A DNA stretch of 64,000 nucleotides from Hortaea werneckii. Its lineage: Eukaryota; Ascomycota; Dothideomycetes; Mycosphaerellales; Teratosphaeriaceae. The translations under genes were made by a program, and so were the position numbers. Position 1 is the first letter of the stretch, and the number at the start of each line of letters is the position of its first letter. Under the pieces are notes generated by a model. That model was not told where the DNA came from and did no database searches. It worked only from the letters and a program-made list of their open reading frames with translations. This document shows positions 11,915-23,117 of the stretch, one piece after another. The DNA is taken from contig JBAOKB010000164.1 in assembly GCA_037044905.1 (NCBI GenBank), positions 186,001 to 250,000 of the forward strand, read 5' to 3'.

Positions 11915-14083
11915 TCAGCGTATTGGAGGGATCTTGAAGGGCGACTCAAAGCCAAGGCTAGGTCGGCGTCTCACCGACTGACTCATAGTCCCATTAGCCC
12001 TACTCACCCGCCTTGTGAGGGTCTTCAAGTCCCTCTGTGGCCTTGGCGAACTTGAGGGATCACGCAAAACCTCTTCATCGTGACTTGAGCTATGCAATTG
12101 CTCATCGTGATGCCCTGGGGCCTGTTTCTCGTCCTCATGGCCAAAGTAGGTAGACCTATTTCGACGTGGCAAGATCTTGTGATTCGATCCATCCGGGCCT
12201 CGAAGAATCTCAGATGCTTGTGAGAAGTAGCGGCTGTCCTCAACATTCACCGCGTGGCGGCTGTTACGGCGCGTATTACCCTCCAAGTCGTCGGGACGGT
12301 ATGTCACTTCTGGCATGAGCGGCGTGTTGCTCTTTAGTATCGAGCGAAGGCGAGGACGGCGTGGTTGACCTGCCATGCAATCAGTCCCTTCTTCCAGAAT
12401 AGCTGACTTTGTTAATGTCTTACGGCTCATGCGACCCTCTGTTGACCCAGAGTAGTGACTAAAAACCGCTGCAGACATGCGCTCTGCGTGCGGCCCTTCG
12501 TCCGAAAATTCATCAACGGGCTCGTCAGCTTCTACCAGCCGCATACGCTCAATGGAGCGTCTCCGGAAGTATCTAGGCGCCTCCATGCGTCCTTCCAGGC
12601 GTTCATCATCAGATGAATCAACGGCATCCTCTCTTCCGGTGCACGGACTCGTAGAATGGATGGTTGGTTGTTCGAGGGGCGCAGACCTTTGGAGAATGAG
12701 GGTATGATCAGCATAGTCAACCAGCAGTTCGTCGTCAATTCCATTTGCAGCATCCACACTCTGAAGAGCACCCAGGTTTTCATCCTCGCTGGTACCTGAC
12801 TCAGATTCATCATCCTCCTCTTCTGAGTCTTCGGCATCATCATCGTCAGAGGTTGCTTGCGGCCGCGGCGGTGCCTTGATGGATGATAGCTGTGCATTTA
12901 TGAATCGATCTTGGTCGCTAAAGCTCACACGACGTTTGCTAAGGTGATTTGAATCAACAGCGGTCTTTTCAGTCGGTCCGGAAGTGCGCAACCCCCTGCT
13001 TGCGCAATCATCATGATCGAAGTTGGCCCGCGTCTCATTTCTCAACGGATTCTGAGCTAGCTCATCGGCTGTAGTTAGCTGATCAGTAGGATTGGCTTGC
13101 CTAGAGCTTGATGGTAGACGAGCTGTAGTGTGGTGTGGGCCACTACTCTGTTCAACATTTAGCTCGTCAGCAGAGCATTCGAACATGACATCTGGTAGAG
13201 GTCCGCCAGCAATTGACAGTTGCTTGTAGACGATGGGTTCACGTCTCCACGGTTTGCGCTTACGATGCAAGACGATTCGATGTTCAACACGCAGTTCAGT
13301 CTTCTCGAAACCATCTCCAATCCTAGATTTCTCTTTGGAAGGGAAAATCCGGCGGTTGCGCTCATGCTTGACAATCTTGTGCTCCAGTTTCGACGACTTC
13401 ATTCTCTTTCGAATTGTTGTCAGAGGCGCTTGCGATTGACGATCCTCTGGATTGGAACGCGAGCGAGGAAGAGAGTCATCATCGGCTTGACCTTTCCTGC
13501 CCAGACCAGTAGTGCCATTTGTCGTTGGGCAGCGGTACGTCCTTCTGGTCATCAAATGGGAATGTTGGTCAGGCGAAGCGGCGAAATTCGTCAATTGCGG
13601 ATGCGTTGGAGCTGGCTTGCGTTGAGTCAGAGCATTCGAGGAGATAGCACACGATACTCGATTTTTTCCTTTTGAATTCTCAACGGGTTCGGCAGTTGAA
13701 AGCGAAGAGCTTGTAAGGTTTTGTACCTCACCGATACTTGGCGAAGCGTCGAGATCTGCGATGCCTCCATCCGAGAGCGGAGAATCGCTGAAACCTCGTT
13801 CTGCGGCTCTGGGGAGAGCGCTAATATGGTGCGGGCTATCGTCTGCTCGCTTTGACTCTCTCCTTGAAGGATCGTCGCATATTTCGCTGACAAGCGACTG
13901 ATGTGCTCTTGAAGGAATAGGTCGACTTGATTTGCCGTAGGTGATTAAAGCACGGCCTCTTCCTCTTCTTGCATTCGGTTGCTGGCCTCGCGTCACTTCA
14001 GAAAGACTGATTTGTTCTGGATCACATCGACCTTGTGTTTCGCAGCTCGGGCGCGTGACGCTGTTCGCATCTCTATGTGCCAT
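11915..14083 (-). CDS. Large disordered protein of unknown function
   Basis: A 722-residue frame from the ATG at 14083 (MAHRDANS) with no intron. The frame stays open for 56 codons upstream but without ATG, so a spliced 5' exon is possible. No folded domain is recognised. The protein is rich in Ser, Arg, Asp and Glu, with an acidic tract of D/E/S at about residues 430-455 and many RxxS sites. A KRRVSFSD segment fits the RVxF docking motif for protein phosphatase 1. Near the N-terminus ITYGKSSR recalls the TYGK motif at the start of fungal Wapl-like proteins, but there is no WAPL domain, so I do not use that name. A nuclear scaffold or regulator is conceivable. Gene reality is supported by the long stop-free frame. 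Confidence 0.7.
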   Translation of the reverse strand: MAHRDANSVTRPSCETQGRCDPEQISLSEVTRGQQPNARRGRGRALITYGKSSRPIPSRAHQSLVSEICDDPSRRESKRADDSPHHISALPRAAERGFSDSPLSDGGIADLDASPSIGEVQNLTSSSLSTAEPVENSKGKNRVSCAISSNALTQRKPAPTHPQLTNFAASPDQHSHLMTRRTYRCPTTNGTTGLGRKGQADDDSLPRSRSNPEDRQSQAPLTTIRKRMKSSKLEHKIVKHERNRRIFPSKEKSRIGDGFEKTELRVEHRIVLHRKRKPWRREPIVYKQLSIAGGPLPDVMFECSADELNVEQSSGPHHTTARLPSSSRQANPTDQLTTADELAQNPLRNETRANFDHDDCASRGLRTSGPTEKTAVDSNHLSKRRVSFSDQDRFINAQLSSIKAPPRPQATSDDDDAEDSEEEDDESESGTSEDENLGALQSVDAANGIDDELLVDYADHTLILQRSAPLEQPTIHSTSPCTGREDAVDSSDDERLEGRMEAPRYFRRRSIERMRLVEADEPVDEFSDEGPHAERMSAAVFSHYSGSTEGRMSRKTLTKSAILEEGTDCMAGQPRRPRLRSILKSNTPLMPEVTYRPDDLEGNTRRNSRHAVNVEDSRYFSQASEILRGPDGSNHKILPRRNRSTYFGHEDEKQAPGHHDEQLHSSSHDEEVLRDPSSSPRPQRDLKTLTRRVSRANGTMSQSVRRRPSLGFESPFKIPPIR

Positions 14084-14417
14084 GCTCACGCTACTCAGGA
14101 CATAGGTAGTTATGATGAGAGCCCTTCTCAGCTCAACAGATGGGATGGAGTCAAAGTAAGATGCTGGTCTCACACTTCGCAAGGAAGGCGCGCGTGGCCA
14201 AGCGGCAAGTTCGTACCTACCTTGTTCAGTAAATTGCAAAGTAAAGTCCACTGTCTTAGCTTTGGTGAGCCCATGTTAAATGCACCAAAAATTCTGTTAT
14301 CATTTACTACCATTGTTGAGTGCTGGTATCACAATTCCACGATGCACCGCCAACGCCTTTCATGCCGCTGAAACCCAAGCAGCCCATGTGAGCATGCTGC
14401 CTCCTTCGTCCCATCTC

Positions 14418-15227
14418 TTACATTCTCCTGATCTCCGGCTCATTCATGTACTTTTCCAAGCCCCCGTTCAAGTGCTCCCACCATTCAAACATCATGGTCT
14501 GGCAGATCAGCTTGAACCATGGAGTGAACTTGAGCTTGTCGTCCTTGAACATCTCCTTCAGCTCTCCCTCGGAGACGTACTGCGTAGCCTGCACTTCGTT
14601 TGGATTGATTTCCAGGTCGACGTCGGCCTTGATGAAGAGAATGTAATCGATTTCGTGCTCACCCCACTTCCCGTCGCTAGGCGCTTTGTAGTGTATACGG
14701 GTCAAGAACTGGAACTTCTCGAGCGGGACCTGGGCAGGCTTGATGCCGAGCTCTTGCTGTAACTTTCGCTGGGCTGCGCGCTTTGCGCCGAGTATTGAGG
14801 CTTCCAATGTTGAGCCCGTCTCGCCTGGCACGCCGAGTGGGTGGGAACAGCAAGTATTGGTCCACATATCTGGGAATGTGATTTTCTCCGATGCCCGCTG
14901 CTGCAGTAATAACTTGTTGTCCTTGTCGAAGAGGAAGCAGGAGAATGCACGGTGCAACAGTCCCTTGTCAATGTTCTCCATCAAATGGCAGATCTTCTTT
15001 GACGCCGAGCCGATCGGCAGGTCGTTCTCGTCGAGGACGATGCAGACTTCGTCCATAAGCCGTATTTGCTCTTCATCGTATCCTGCGAGATCGGAATCGT
15101 TCCCATTCGTCGTGTGTGTCTGAGTCTGCGTGGCTAGATGAGTGTTGATCTCGGGAAACATGCGCAAGATCTCAGCCGCATTGGACGGTTGCGTCGGCGC
15201 AATCGTCGCCGTTTGGGTCGCACTCAT
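14418..15227 (-). CDS. IDI1: Isopentenyl-diphosphate delta-isomerase
   Basis: A 269-residue Nudix-fold enzyme in a single exon, starting at the ATG at 15227 (MSATQTA). It interconverts isopentenyl and dimethylallyl diphosphate in the mevalonate pathway, supplying sterol, ubiquinone, dolichol and carotenoid synthesis in cytosol or peroxisome. Visible family marks: the catalytic-Cys segment TNTCCSHP (124-130), RAAQRKLQQELGI (150-162) in place of the classical Nudix box, and the second catalytic Glu in WGEHEIDYIL (188-197). The C-terminal FTPWFKLI and WWEHL pieces are typical. Length is close to other fungal enzymes. It is divergent from MCM6 with 327 bp between start codons, so the two share a promoter region. 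Confidence 0.95.
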   Translation of the reverse strand: MSATQTATIAPTQPSNAAEILRMFPEINTHLATQTQTHTTNGNDSDLAGYDEEQIRLMDEVCIVLDENDLPIGSASKKICHLMENIDKGLLHRAFSCFLFDKDNKLLLQQRASEKITFPDMWTNTCCSHPLGVPGETGSTLEASILGAKRAAQRKLQQELGIKPAQVPLEKFQFLTRIHYKAPSDGKWGEHEIDYILFIKADVDLEINPNEVQATQYVSEGELKEMFKDDKLKFTPWFKLICQTMMFEWWEHLNGGLEKYMNEPEIRRM

Positions 15228-15554
15228 ATTCGCTATTGAATACGCTGTCGCGTGGGTCACAATTTGGTGGTAAAGTGTGCAACTGCGGGAGGGGTCAAAA
15301 TGGTTCGATCAATGAATGGGGAGATTTCGCAACAATAATGAACCCAGGGTTTCTGCGCTAATGCAGGAGCAAATAGCATGCATCTTACGGCCGACTATAT
15401 GTCAAAGTTGACCACCTTTAGCGCGTTTACGCGACGCGAACGTGTCTGGCGTTTTACTTGAGTCGACAGACTCCTCTCCGTCGAGCAGGTGTTGCATTCA
15501 GGGCTTAGTCGCAGCACCACAACATTACGCACCGGACCAAAGGCAGTCGTCACC
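15228..15554. promoter_or_regulatory. Divergent promoter IDI1/MCM6 with MCB-like boxes
   Basis: The 327 bp between the two start codons contain two overlapping ACGCGA motifs at 15429-15434 and 15434-15439, about 115-125 bp before the MCM6 ATG. They resemble the MluI cell-cycle box bound by MBF, which drives G1/S expression of MCM genes in yeasts. That they work here is inference. Confidence 0.45.
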
Positions 15555-18500
15555 ATGTCGTCCCTTGTAGACGCTGTCATGCGTTCCGATAATGAACCTC
15601 AAGGTCCGCCCACCGACGCTCCTTCGACCGGCCCTTCGACGTCTGGACAGAGACAGCGCTCGTCGTCACGGCCGCGGGGCCCCCCGACCATGAGTACGCC
15701 TGGAATGCAAAGCGACGCGGGAGGGTTTCCCGACGACGAGGTGGTTGGCAGAAGAGGCGCAAGAAGACAGGCACCGGGTCAGAATGATGTCCCAAGAGTG
15801 GTAGATACAACTGCGGAAACGCTAAGCATCCAATTTGAGCGGTTTCTTGAGAAGTACGAGGGCACACATTCAAGCACACTGCATTCATATGCTGACATGC
15901 CGCAGCTACAAAGAGAAGCAGACTCCAGGTGTTCCACCAGCTAGTGGTGCTGTGACGGACAAATACTACATTGCGCAAATCCACGGGCTGTGCCAATTCA
16001 AGCTGGGCACGCTCTATGTTGACTTCACCCACCTGATGGTGTACGAAAGGGGCATTTTAGCTCAAGCTATTCAGGGTGATTTCTACCGGTACCAGCCCTA
16101 CATGCTCCGCGCTCTCAACAATTTGATCGCCAAGTACGAACCGCAATACTACAGAGAGCACAGGCAGCCTGGGTCTACAACTGCTCGCACAGATACCTCT
16201 ATGGCAGGCAACAGCTTGAGCGAGGACGATGGCATCAACAACCAGACGCCTAATCAGCAGACAGACAAGATCTTTGCCCTGGCATTCTACAACCTCCCTC
16301 TGGTGTCGAGAGTGAGACAACTACGCACAGAAGACATTGGCCACCTGGTCTCTATCTCTGGTACAGTGACCAGGACTTCAGAAGTGCGGCCAGAACTGCA
16401 CCTTGCTACCTTCATCTGCGAAGTTTGCAACTCTGTCGTGCCAGACGTAGAGCAGATCTTCAAGTACTCAGAACCTACACAGTGCCCGAACATGACCTGT
16501 GGTAACCGCCAGGGATGGAGACTTGACATTAGGCAGAGTACCTTCATCGATTGGCAAAAGGTGCGAATACAGGAGAATAGCTCGGAAATCCCAACTGGCA
16601 GTATGCCGAGGACTATGGACGTCATCTTGCGGGGTGAGATGGTGGACAGGGCCAAGGCAGGTGAGAAGTGCGTGTTTACCGGTACATTGATCGTTGTGCC
16701 GGATGTCAGTCAGTTCCGCGTGCCTGGGACGAGAGTCCAGGCCATTCGCGACAATCAGGCACCCCGTGGTGCAGATGCCGGCGGGTCCGGCGTTTCTGGT
16801 CTAAGGGCGTTGGGTGTACGCGACTTGACTTACCGCATGGCGTTCCTGGGCAACATGGTAACTATGGATCACTCGACTCAAGGCCAGAGCTCCAATCAGC
16901 ATTTGAAGGGCCAAGCGGGAAACATTCTTTCATCCTTGGGCCAGATGACCGATCTCAATGAGAACACTGGAGAGCAGGCTCAACAAGACTATCTCGACAC
17001 ATTGAACCCCGCGGAAATTGATGATTTGCGACGGATGGTGCAGACGCCGAACATTTACATGCGCCTCGTCGATTCATTAGCACCAATGGTTTACGGTCAC
17101 ACCATCGTAAAGAAGGGCTTACTTCTTCAATTAATGGGTGGTGTCAGCAAAGTCACACCGGAGGGCATGGCTCTTCGTGGCGACATCAACATTTGCATTG
17201 TAGGGGACCCTTCAACCTCTAAGTCGCAATTCCTGAAGTATATCTGCTCCTTCTTGCCCCGAGCTGTCTACACATCTGGCAAAGCTTCATCCGCCGCTGG
17301 TCTTACGGCGGCTGTTGTCAAAGACGAAGAAACGGGAGAATTCACGATCGAAGCCGGAGCGCTGATGCTGGCGGACAACGGCATCTGCGCCATTGATGAA
17401 TTCGACAAGATGGATATCGCAGATCAAGTTGCTATCCACGAAGCAATGGAACAGCAAACCATCTCGATTGCGAAAGCTGGTATCCAAGCGACCCTGAATG
17501 CTCGCACGAGTATTCTCGCCGCAGCCAACCCTGTCGGTGGACGCTACAACCGCAAAACGACTCTGCGGGCTAACATCAACATGTCTGCGCCAATCATGTC
17601 ACGTTTCGATCTCTTCTTTGTGGTACTTGATGAATGCAACGAGAACATTGACGAGCACCTCGCCCGTCATATCGTCGGCATCCATCAGCTCAAGGATGAA
17701 GCCATCGAGCCTGAATTCTCAACAGAGCAGCTGCAACGGTACATTCGCTTTGCTCGTCTGTTCCAGCCGGTCTTTACCGACGACGCTAAGACCTTCTTGG
17801 TCGAGAAGTACAAGGAATTGAGGTCCAATGATGCCCAGGGCGGTATCGGCAGAAACAGCTATCGGATTACCGTCCGTCAGCTTGAGTCGCTTATCCGGCT
17901 GTCAGAGGCTGTTGCAAAGGCCAACTGCGTCGACCAGGTCACAAAAGCCTTTGTGGAGGAAGCTTTCAAGCTCTTGCAGCAATCTATCATCAGCGTTGAG
18001 AAGGATGATGTGGAGTTCGAGGAGGACGATGCTACAGCTCTTGCCGAGGCTGTGGCTGGTGCTGCCGAGCAAGATGAGGCCATGGAAGAGGGCGACGGTG
18101 AGGCTGCTGAGAGTGCCAGGGCGTCGCAGACCCCCGCTCCTGCTGCGCCGGCGAGATCGAGGACGCAGATCAAGTACGATGATTACATTCGTATCCACAA
18201 CATGCTTCTGAACAGGGTCAGCCAGGATCAAGAGACCGCTGAAGACGGCGTGGAAGAAGAGGATCTGTTGGTGTGGTACCTCGAGCAAATCGAGGAGGAC
18301 TTGACCAGTCAAGAGGACGTCGAGGGACAGAAGGGTCTAGCCAAGAAGGTCTTGAGACGGATGGTGAAGGTATGTCATCTGAATGAGCGTGTGAGATGTC
18401 TCTAAAGTGCTTTTACTAACTTTTCACAACAGGACAATGTGCTGATGCAGATCCGAGGCGAGGGTCTGGCTGACGAGGAAGGCGAAGGCCTGCAGCAGAG

Positions 18501-18555
18501 TGACCGGGTGATGTACGTCGTGCATCCCAACTGCCCAATCGATGAATTATCATGA
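15555..18555 (+). CDS. MCM6: DNA replication licensing factor MCM6 (three exons)
   Basis: Exons 15555-15853, 15906-18369 and 18433-18555; introns of 52 bp (GTACGA, branch GCTGAC, acceptor CCGCAG) and 63 bp (GTATGT, branch ACTAAC, acceptor AACAG). The spliced product is 961 residues, the expected length. It is a subunit of the MCM2-7 hexamer, the replicative helicase loaded at origins. The N-terminal OB region holds a zinc-binding set (CEVC near 271, CPNMTC near 291). It also contains ISGTVTRTSEVRPEL and DWQKVRIQENSSEIPTGSMPR, which match MCM6 rather than other paralogues. The AAA+ core has Walker A GDPSTSKS (about 536), Walker B IDEFDKMD (about 595) and arginine finger SRFD (about 665). The C-terminal winged-helix part ends in the third exon. 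Confidence 0.96.
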
Positions 18556-19243
18556 GGACCCTAGGTAGACGCGATTGATGACGAGTATCGGAATATAAAT
18601 CAGCGGGCGGTGTTGCACAGGCGTCTAGGAGCGTATTTTTCTCCCAGTGAAAGTGGGAAGATGTCCGGGATATATGGTATAATTGCATATGGTAGCGGAC
18701 TTCATCGTCCAGCTTTCGGCCGATAGCTTTGTAGTGCGGATTTCCACCATGACACTTCGTCCATGAACTTGATTGTCCACTGACATTCTAAGTATGCTTT
18801 AATGGGCACTGACTGCTGAAGCCTCCGTCACTTTTATATCCTCATCAACCCCCTCCGACTCAAGAATTCTCGCCGCAATGTGACCACTACAATGAAGGGG
18901 GCAACAAGCGTCCAGTTGCTGGCGAGTTCAGCATGGTAGATTCTCTTTGGTCTTGAGATGGCTGAGAGATAGGTCACATGTCGTGAAGATGCATCTGATT
19001 CAACAGCTTGAAAGAACGTCGAACGTTGGAGTCACATTACCATAGAGGGCTGTAGAGTGTCTCAACTAAGCGAAAACCACTTGAGTTGAACAATCTCTAA
19101 TGAGTAAACGGGAGCTACGGAAGAGTGTTTTGGTGTCTGTCGTGTGTGGGCGATCGCTTCTTGTCAAGTACGGTTGCTCTACCCACAGAGCAAATTTGCA
19201 AGCTTTATATATTATTTAAACTCGCAGCCCGTCAGAATCACAC
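18556..19243. other. Intergenic region, MCM6 to tRNA-Gln
   Basis: About 690 bp of ordinary composition with short frames only. Nothing recognised beyond the presumed MCM6 3' UTR. Confidence 0.5.
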
Positions 19244-19330
19244 GGTTCTATAGTGTAGCGGTCATCACATCGGATTCTGAAGTTTCTTCGGCATCTTCCG
19301 GGAACCCCGGTTCGATTCCGGGTAGGACCT
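19244..19330 (+). tRNA. tRNA-Gln (anticodon CUG) with 15-nt intron
   Basis: Folds as a complete cloverleaf. The acceptor stem is GGTTCTA with TAGGACC (one G-T pair) plus discriminator T at 19330. The D arm follows, then anticodon stem TCGGA with TCCGG and anticodon CTG at 19277-19279. The variable loop is 4 nt and the T arm is CCCGG-TTCGATT-CCGGG. A 15-nt insertion at 19281-19295 sits one base 3' of the anticodon, the canonical tRNA intron site; removing it gives a 72-nt tRNA. The internal B box GGTTCGATTCC is at 19309-19319. It reads CAG codons. Confidence 0.93.
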
Positions 19331-19336
19331 CATATG

Positions 19337-19384
19337 TCTTTTTTTTTCTTTTCTTTTTCCTTTTTTTTTTTTTTTTTTTTTTTT
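19337..19384 (+). terminator. Oligo-T pol III terminator and extended T/C tract
   Basis: Directly after the tRNA lies a run of T's interrupted by a few C's, ending in more than 20 consecutive T's. The first T run is sufficient as an RNA polymerase III terminator. The remainder is a low-complexity pyrimidine tract of unknown meaning. Confidence 0.75.
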
Positions 19385-21386
19385 CTGTGGTGTGGCTAAT
19401 GAATGTAGCCCGAGTCCCCCGAGGCTTGAAGGAAGCGGGGCTGAACGACAAGACTCTCGACAATTGAAACGCTTTCTTGGGCAACAAACTCAATGCTTCG
19501 TGACACAATAGACCTTTGACATCACCAGACAGTCAAGAAACTTAGCAAAATCACCACTGCTAGATTGTTCCACGGCAAGCCAATGCCGAAGCCGGCACAG
19601 TTTGGGCAGGAGAAGTCATAGTGTCAGCGCTGCGGTCCGCACGGATGCACCGTCGGTGTTGGACTGGCAAGGTTACCGCGGCGTGCTGCCCATTTGACCA
19701 GTGACAGGGCTGGAATCTATCACTAAAACGGACTTACGGCACGCTGGTCTGCTGTGGCAGCGAGCAGTCTTTTGCAATAGCAAAAGGCTGTTTCTATACG
19801 CTCCTGTGTAGGTGTAATCTTCCACACTGGTGAGTGGTGCTCCTGTTGCGGGCTCGTCGTCGGCTTGGGAGGATTTGCCGCGGCGGCCGACGATTCGCAC
19901 CACTGCTCTCCATGCCTACCATCTCCAATTCTTCCTGCGTAGTTGGACTTTCGCACCATTCGCACCATCTGCAAACCGGTGAAGACGCCACTTTGCTTTG
20001 AGAATGTCTGCAACAAGCCCGACTTATAACTGCACCACCGCTGATGCTCCAAAGGTGGACACTCAATCCCCGTACTGCTTGTTGCCGGGTGGGTGAGTTT
20101 ACTCTGCACGGGAGAGAGATTCGCTGCGTCCAAGAAAGGCTGACGCAAATTAGTGCTCCTCGAATGGAAATTTGCTGTTCCCAAGTTGGAAATGGAACCG
20201 TGAATTTCATCCCGGACTGCTACTCTTGGTGCAATGTTAACCTTGCACACGCCGTTTACGACACAGATCCTCAGCGACTCTGGCAGCTCAGTGAGATGTT
20301 GACGGATTGTCTGCAAAGTGGCGTCAACCGGACGATCTCGGTCAGCGGAATGTCATGCGGCTTAGGAGACGGCAAGGCCATTGTCTCACCAGACAAGACA
20401 TCACCAATTGATTCCTCCCCGGGAATGTCGACAAGCCAGGCGACGAGAATCATTAAAATTGGTGACAACGTCAAGTTCGCAACCGGAATGTGGATGGCCA
20501 TAGCAGCATATGCGGTTCTCACCTGGACCTGAAATTCTCAAGGGAGAAAGGCATACGACTTCTTATACTACGCAACCAGAGTTTGAGACGGACTTGCGTG
20601 GACCGCACGACCTGTTTCTCAATGCCGGATTCCGCCGTCATACTCCGGTCTAAAGCTGCGGCATTTTACTTCAAGATGCGTGGCAATGCCGTTACGCGCG
20701 CTTCCGGCACAGAATCAGTGGAGGACATCGGTAGAGTACCTTTCTGAGCGACGGGATTCGCCTTCACGACACGAGAAGGATCGTCCCCGACGCCACGTTC
20801 GAACATCTCTAGAGGTCATGACCTGCATAGTCAGACGAGACACGTCTGCGCGGGGAGATGGTGGAGATCTGCAAACGTACAAATCTTTCGACCTCGTCCC
20901 TGATGGGCTGCGTCGCCATCCAGTCGCTCTGCTGGGACACACTGCACAATACAGAGCGAAGGTGGAAGAGCAGCAAGGACGGTAACTGAATTTCATTTCT
21001 AATTGAAGCGGTCTCCATTTGCTATCTGGACCGTCGAGCTTTGAGTGCGGTCTTGGTCGCTTGACGGGTCAAGCGAGTCTGGCTTTACTCAGACGCCATT
21101 TCAACACTACATCTCAAACTTTTGATGGTCCATTGCAAATGCAGGGGTTGCTAATGAAAGGAGCGGGCACGCGTGCCAGCCGCTCTTCTCTCATACGGGA
21201 CGCTGTCAACGGTCGGAAATCTGTGCTTTACCATCTAAGGATAATACTGGAATGTCGGCCCAACAGCGGACGCGGGAAAGACAATTGAAATAAAATAGAC
21301 TCTGTAATGTGTACCGTAGCCTCAACGGCATTGCTATTGGATTTCTTATCTTTGCTGCTGCCTCGAGCAAAGTACTGTAGCAGTAT
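19385..21386. other. 2-kb intergenic region, weak ORFs only
   Basis: Two overlapping antisense frames, 20044-20532 (+, ATG, 162 codons, ending in a hydrophobic MWMAIAAYAVLTW segment) and 19723-20316 (-), are the longest. Neither has a recognised domain. The plus-strand frame could be the last exon of a small membrane protein, but I see no upstream exon that supports it. Confidence 0.35.
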
Positions 21387-23117
21387 CTAACATCCGAGGT
21401 ATTTTGACTCTACCCACCTGAATTCCATGTCCTCGACTATCCTACAAACCACCACCTTGATAGCTGGGTACACAGTCATGAGGCGGTTCAAGCCGTTTTT
21501 CCCAGCCATGTACGTGACGAAGACGATCCTGTCCTGTGGCACCCCATGATCAAGCAGCACCCTTACCGACATCAAGGCAGCGCCTCCACTGCTCATCTGA
21601 GGATCTAACAGTAAGACGCAGTTGTGCTCTGAGATATCAGGCGCAATACTGTGGAAGTGTAGTTCAGGCTCGCCAGTCCGATAGTTGGTCTGAATGAGCA
21701 TGCGACCGGTGCGGCAGTCGGGTAAGACTCGCTTTAAGCCCGTCTCTAAGCAAGAGCCTCCACGAAGGATGACTATTGCGGAAGGCTCACCGTCCAGTTG
21801 CAAGCCGCGATACTGTCGCCCAGGGACAGGTGTATCAACGACGAAGGGTTTGTAGCGCATGCCGGCATCAGTGCCATGCTCGACCAGCATAACGGCCAAG
21901 CGATCAAAGTAGAAGATGAAGTCTTCCCGATCTATCTCGGGGTTCATCAGCAGCGTGTTGATGCCACGTATTTGGTTGGTATGTTGCACGATGGTAACGT
22001 TGCGAGACAGTGGATTATTCTCGGCAACCTGGCCAAGCCGCTTCACTCCAGTTGGTGCAGTCTTGACTTTTGATGAAGGGTTTTAAGGATCTGGTCGGAT
22101 ACCATGCTGATGGCGACCTTGTTCTCGATGCCTCTCGGCACGATAATGTCTGTTCTGATGTCAGTCTAGCTCTTGACACAAGATCGTATCAAAGTGAGGA
22201 AGTGCTGGGCATCATCAGACAAGAAATGGTGATGGTTAGGTTTTCTTCAATAGAGTTCAGTTGAACTATGCTTTGAATTTGGTGATCATCATGCGAGGTA
22301 TAGGCAAAAAGAGGAAGAAAGCTGACGTACCTGCAACCATCCTCTGAGGTTCGACGAACTTGTGGAAGTTCGGCTTGACGAAGGCGAACCACTGTTTTAC
22401 ACATCCTTCGATGTCTCTTCCGCGTTCGCGCACATCACGCAGAACTGGCTTGCAACTGTGATCAGCGACGCACTCGAGCCGGAAGCTTGGTCATACTCAC
22501 TGCGCCGTGAGAGGCAGAGATCAGCATCTGCCTCGGCGAAAATCTTCATGTCCAGCATGTCAGTCACTCGCTGATCGTGAAGGGCAAAGATACCCTCCAG
22601 AATAATAACGTGGGGAGAATAGATGGTCGTAGTCTTATCTAGTCGAGCATGTTTCTCGAATGAGTACACTGGGATATCGCCTTTCTGCCTTCCAGCTGGT
22701 CAGCAAGGGAAAGGGCAAAAAGCGAAGGAGGGACGGTGCGTACCCGGCCTTGATAGACCTCAACCGCTCGACAAGGCAGTCGAAGTCGATAGCATCTGGT
22801 GAGTCAAAGTCATATTCATTTCTGAATGCCGCTGCGCTCTGCTCGACGGTCAAGGGCTTGTAAAAGCTGTCCATGGAGAGAATGACGACCCAGGGTAGGT
22901 TAAGCTCCCGGATGATAGCATGAGATAAGGAAGTCTTGCCAGAGCCAGAAGACCCGGCAATGCCAATGATAGAAGTGTTCGCCCATGGCGGGGAGTAGTG
23001 AGCGTGAGCTATCTTGTCCTCGAGTGAATTCGGCCCTTTGTCACCAGGATTGCCTTCCTTCATAGTGGATGGACTCGCTGTCGAACTCGCTGGGGAGTCC
23101 GAGGCAGAGACACTCAT
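21387..23117 (-). pseudogene. URK1: Uridine kinase / uracil phosphoribosyltransferase fusion with frameshift
   Basis: Exons (minus strand): 23117-22744, 22688-22501, 22444-22331 and 22149-21387; introns of 55, 56 and 181 bp with good GT-AG sites. The N-terminal half is a uridine/cytidine kinase: P-loop GSSGSGKTS, DSFYKPL, FDSPDAIDFD, EGIFALHD and DADLCLSRR. The C-terminal half is a UPRT-like domain: ILRGGSCLETGL, IQTNYRTGEPELH, LLDPQMSSGGAAL, ending YLGC. The arrangement is that of UCKL1-type pyrimidine-salvage proteins. In exon 4 the kinase frame reaches TGA at 22045-22043 after 260 residues. The UPRT half continues in another frame from about 22046, as if one base were missing between Glu and the following Leu-Lys. 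Family comparison predicts an unbroken reading here, so this is either a real mutation or a sequence error. The rest of the gene is intact, which favours a recent event or error. Confidence 0.8.

Noticed and set aside
20044..20532. 162-codon frame with a hydrophobic C-terminus
   Set aside because: Overlaps an equally long antisense frame, no family resemblance and no supporting upstream exon; left as an unresolved note in the intergenic entry.
22046..22150. An extra intron to explain the uridine kinase/UPRT frame change
   Set aside because: The GT-AG pairs I tried near the break either leave too short an intron, remove conserved residues or still give a stop.
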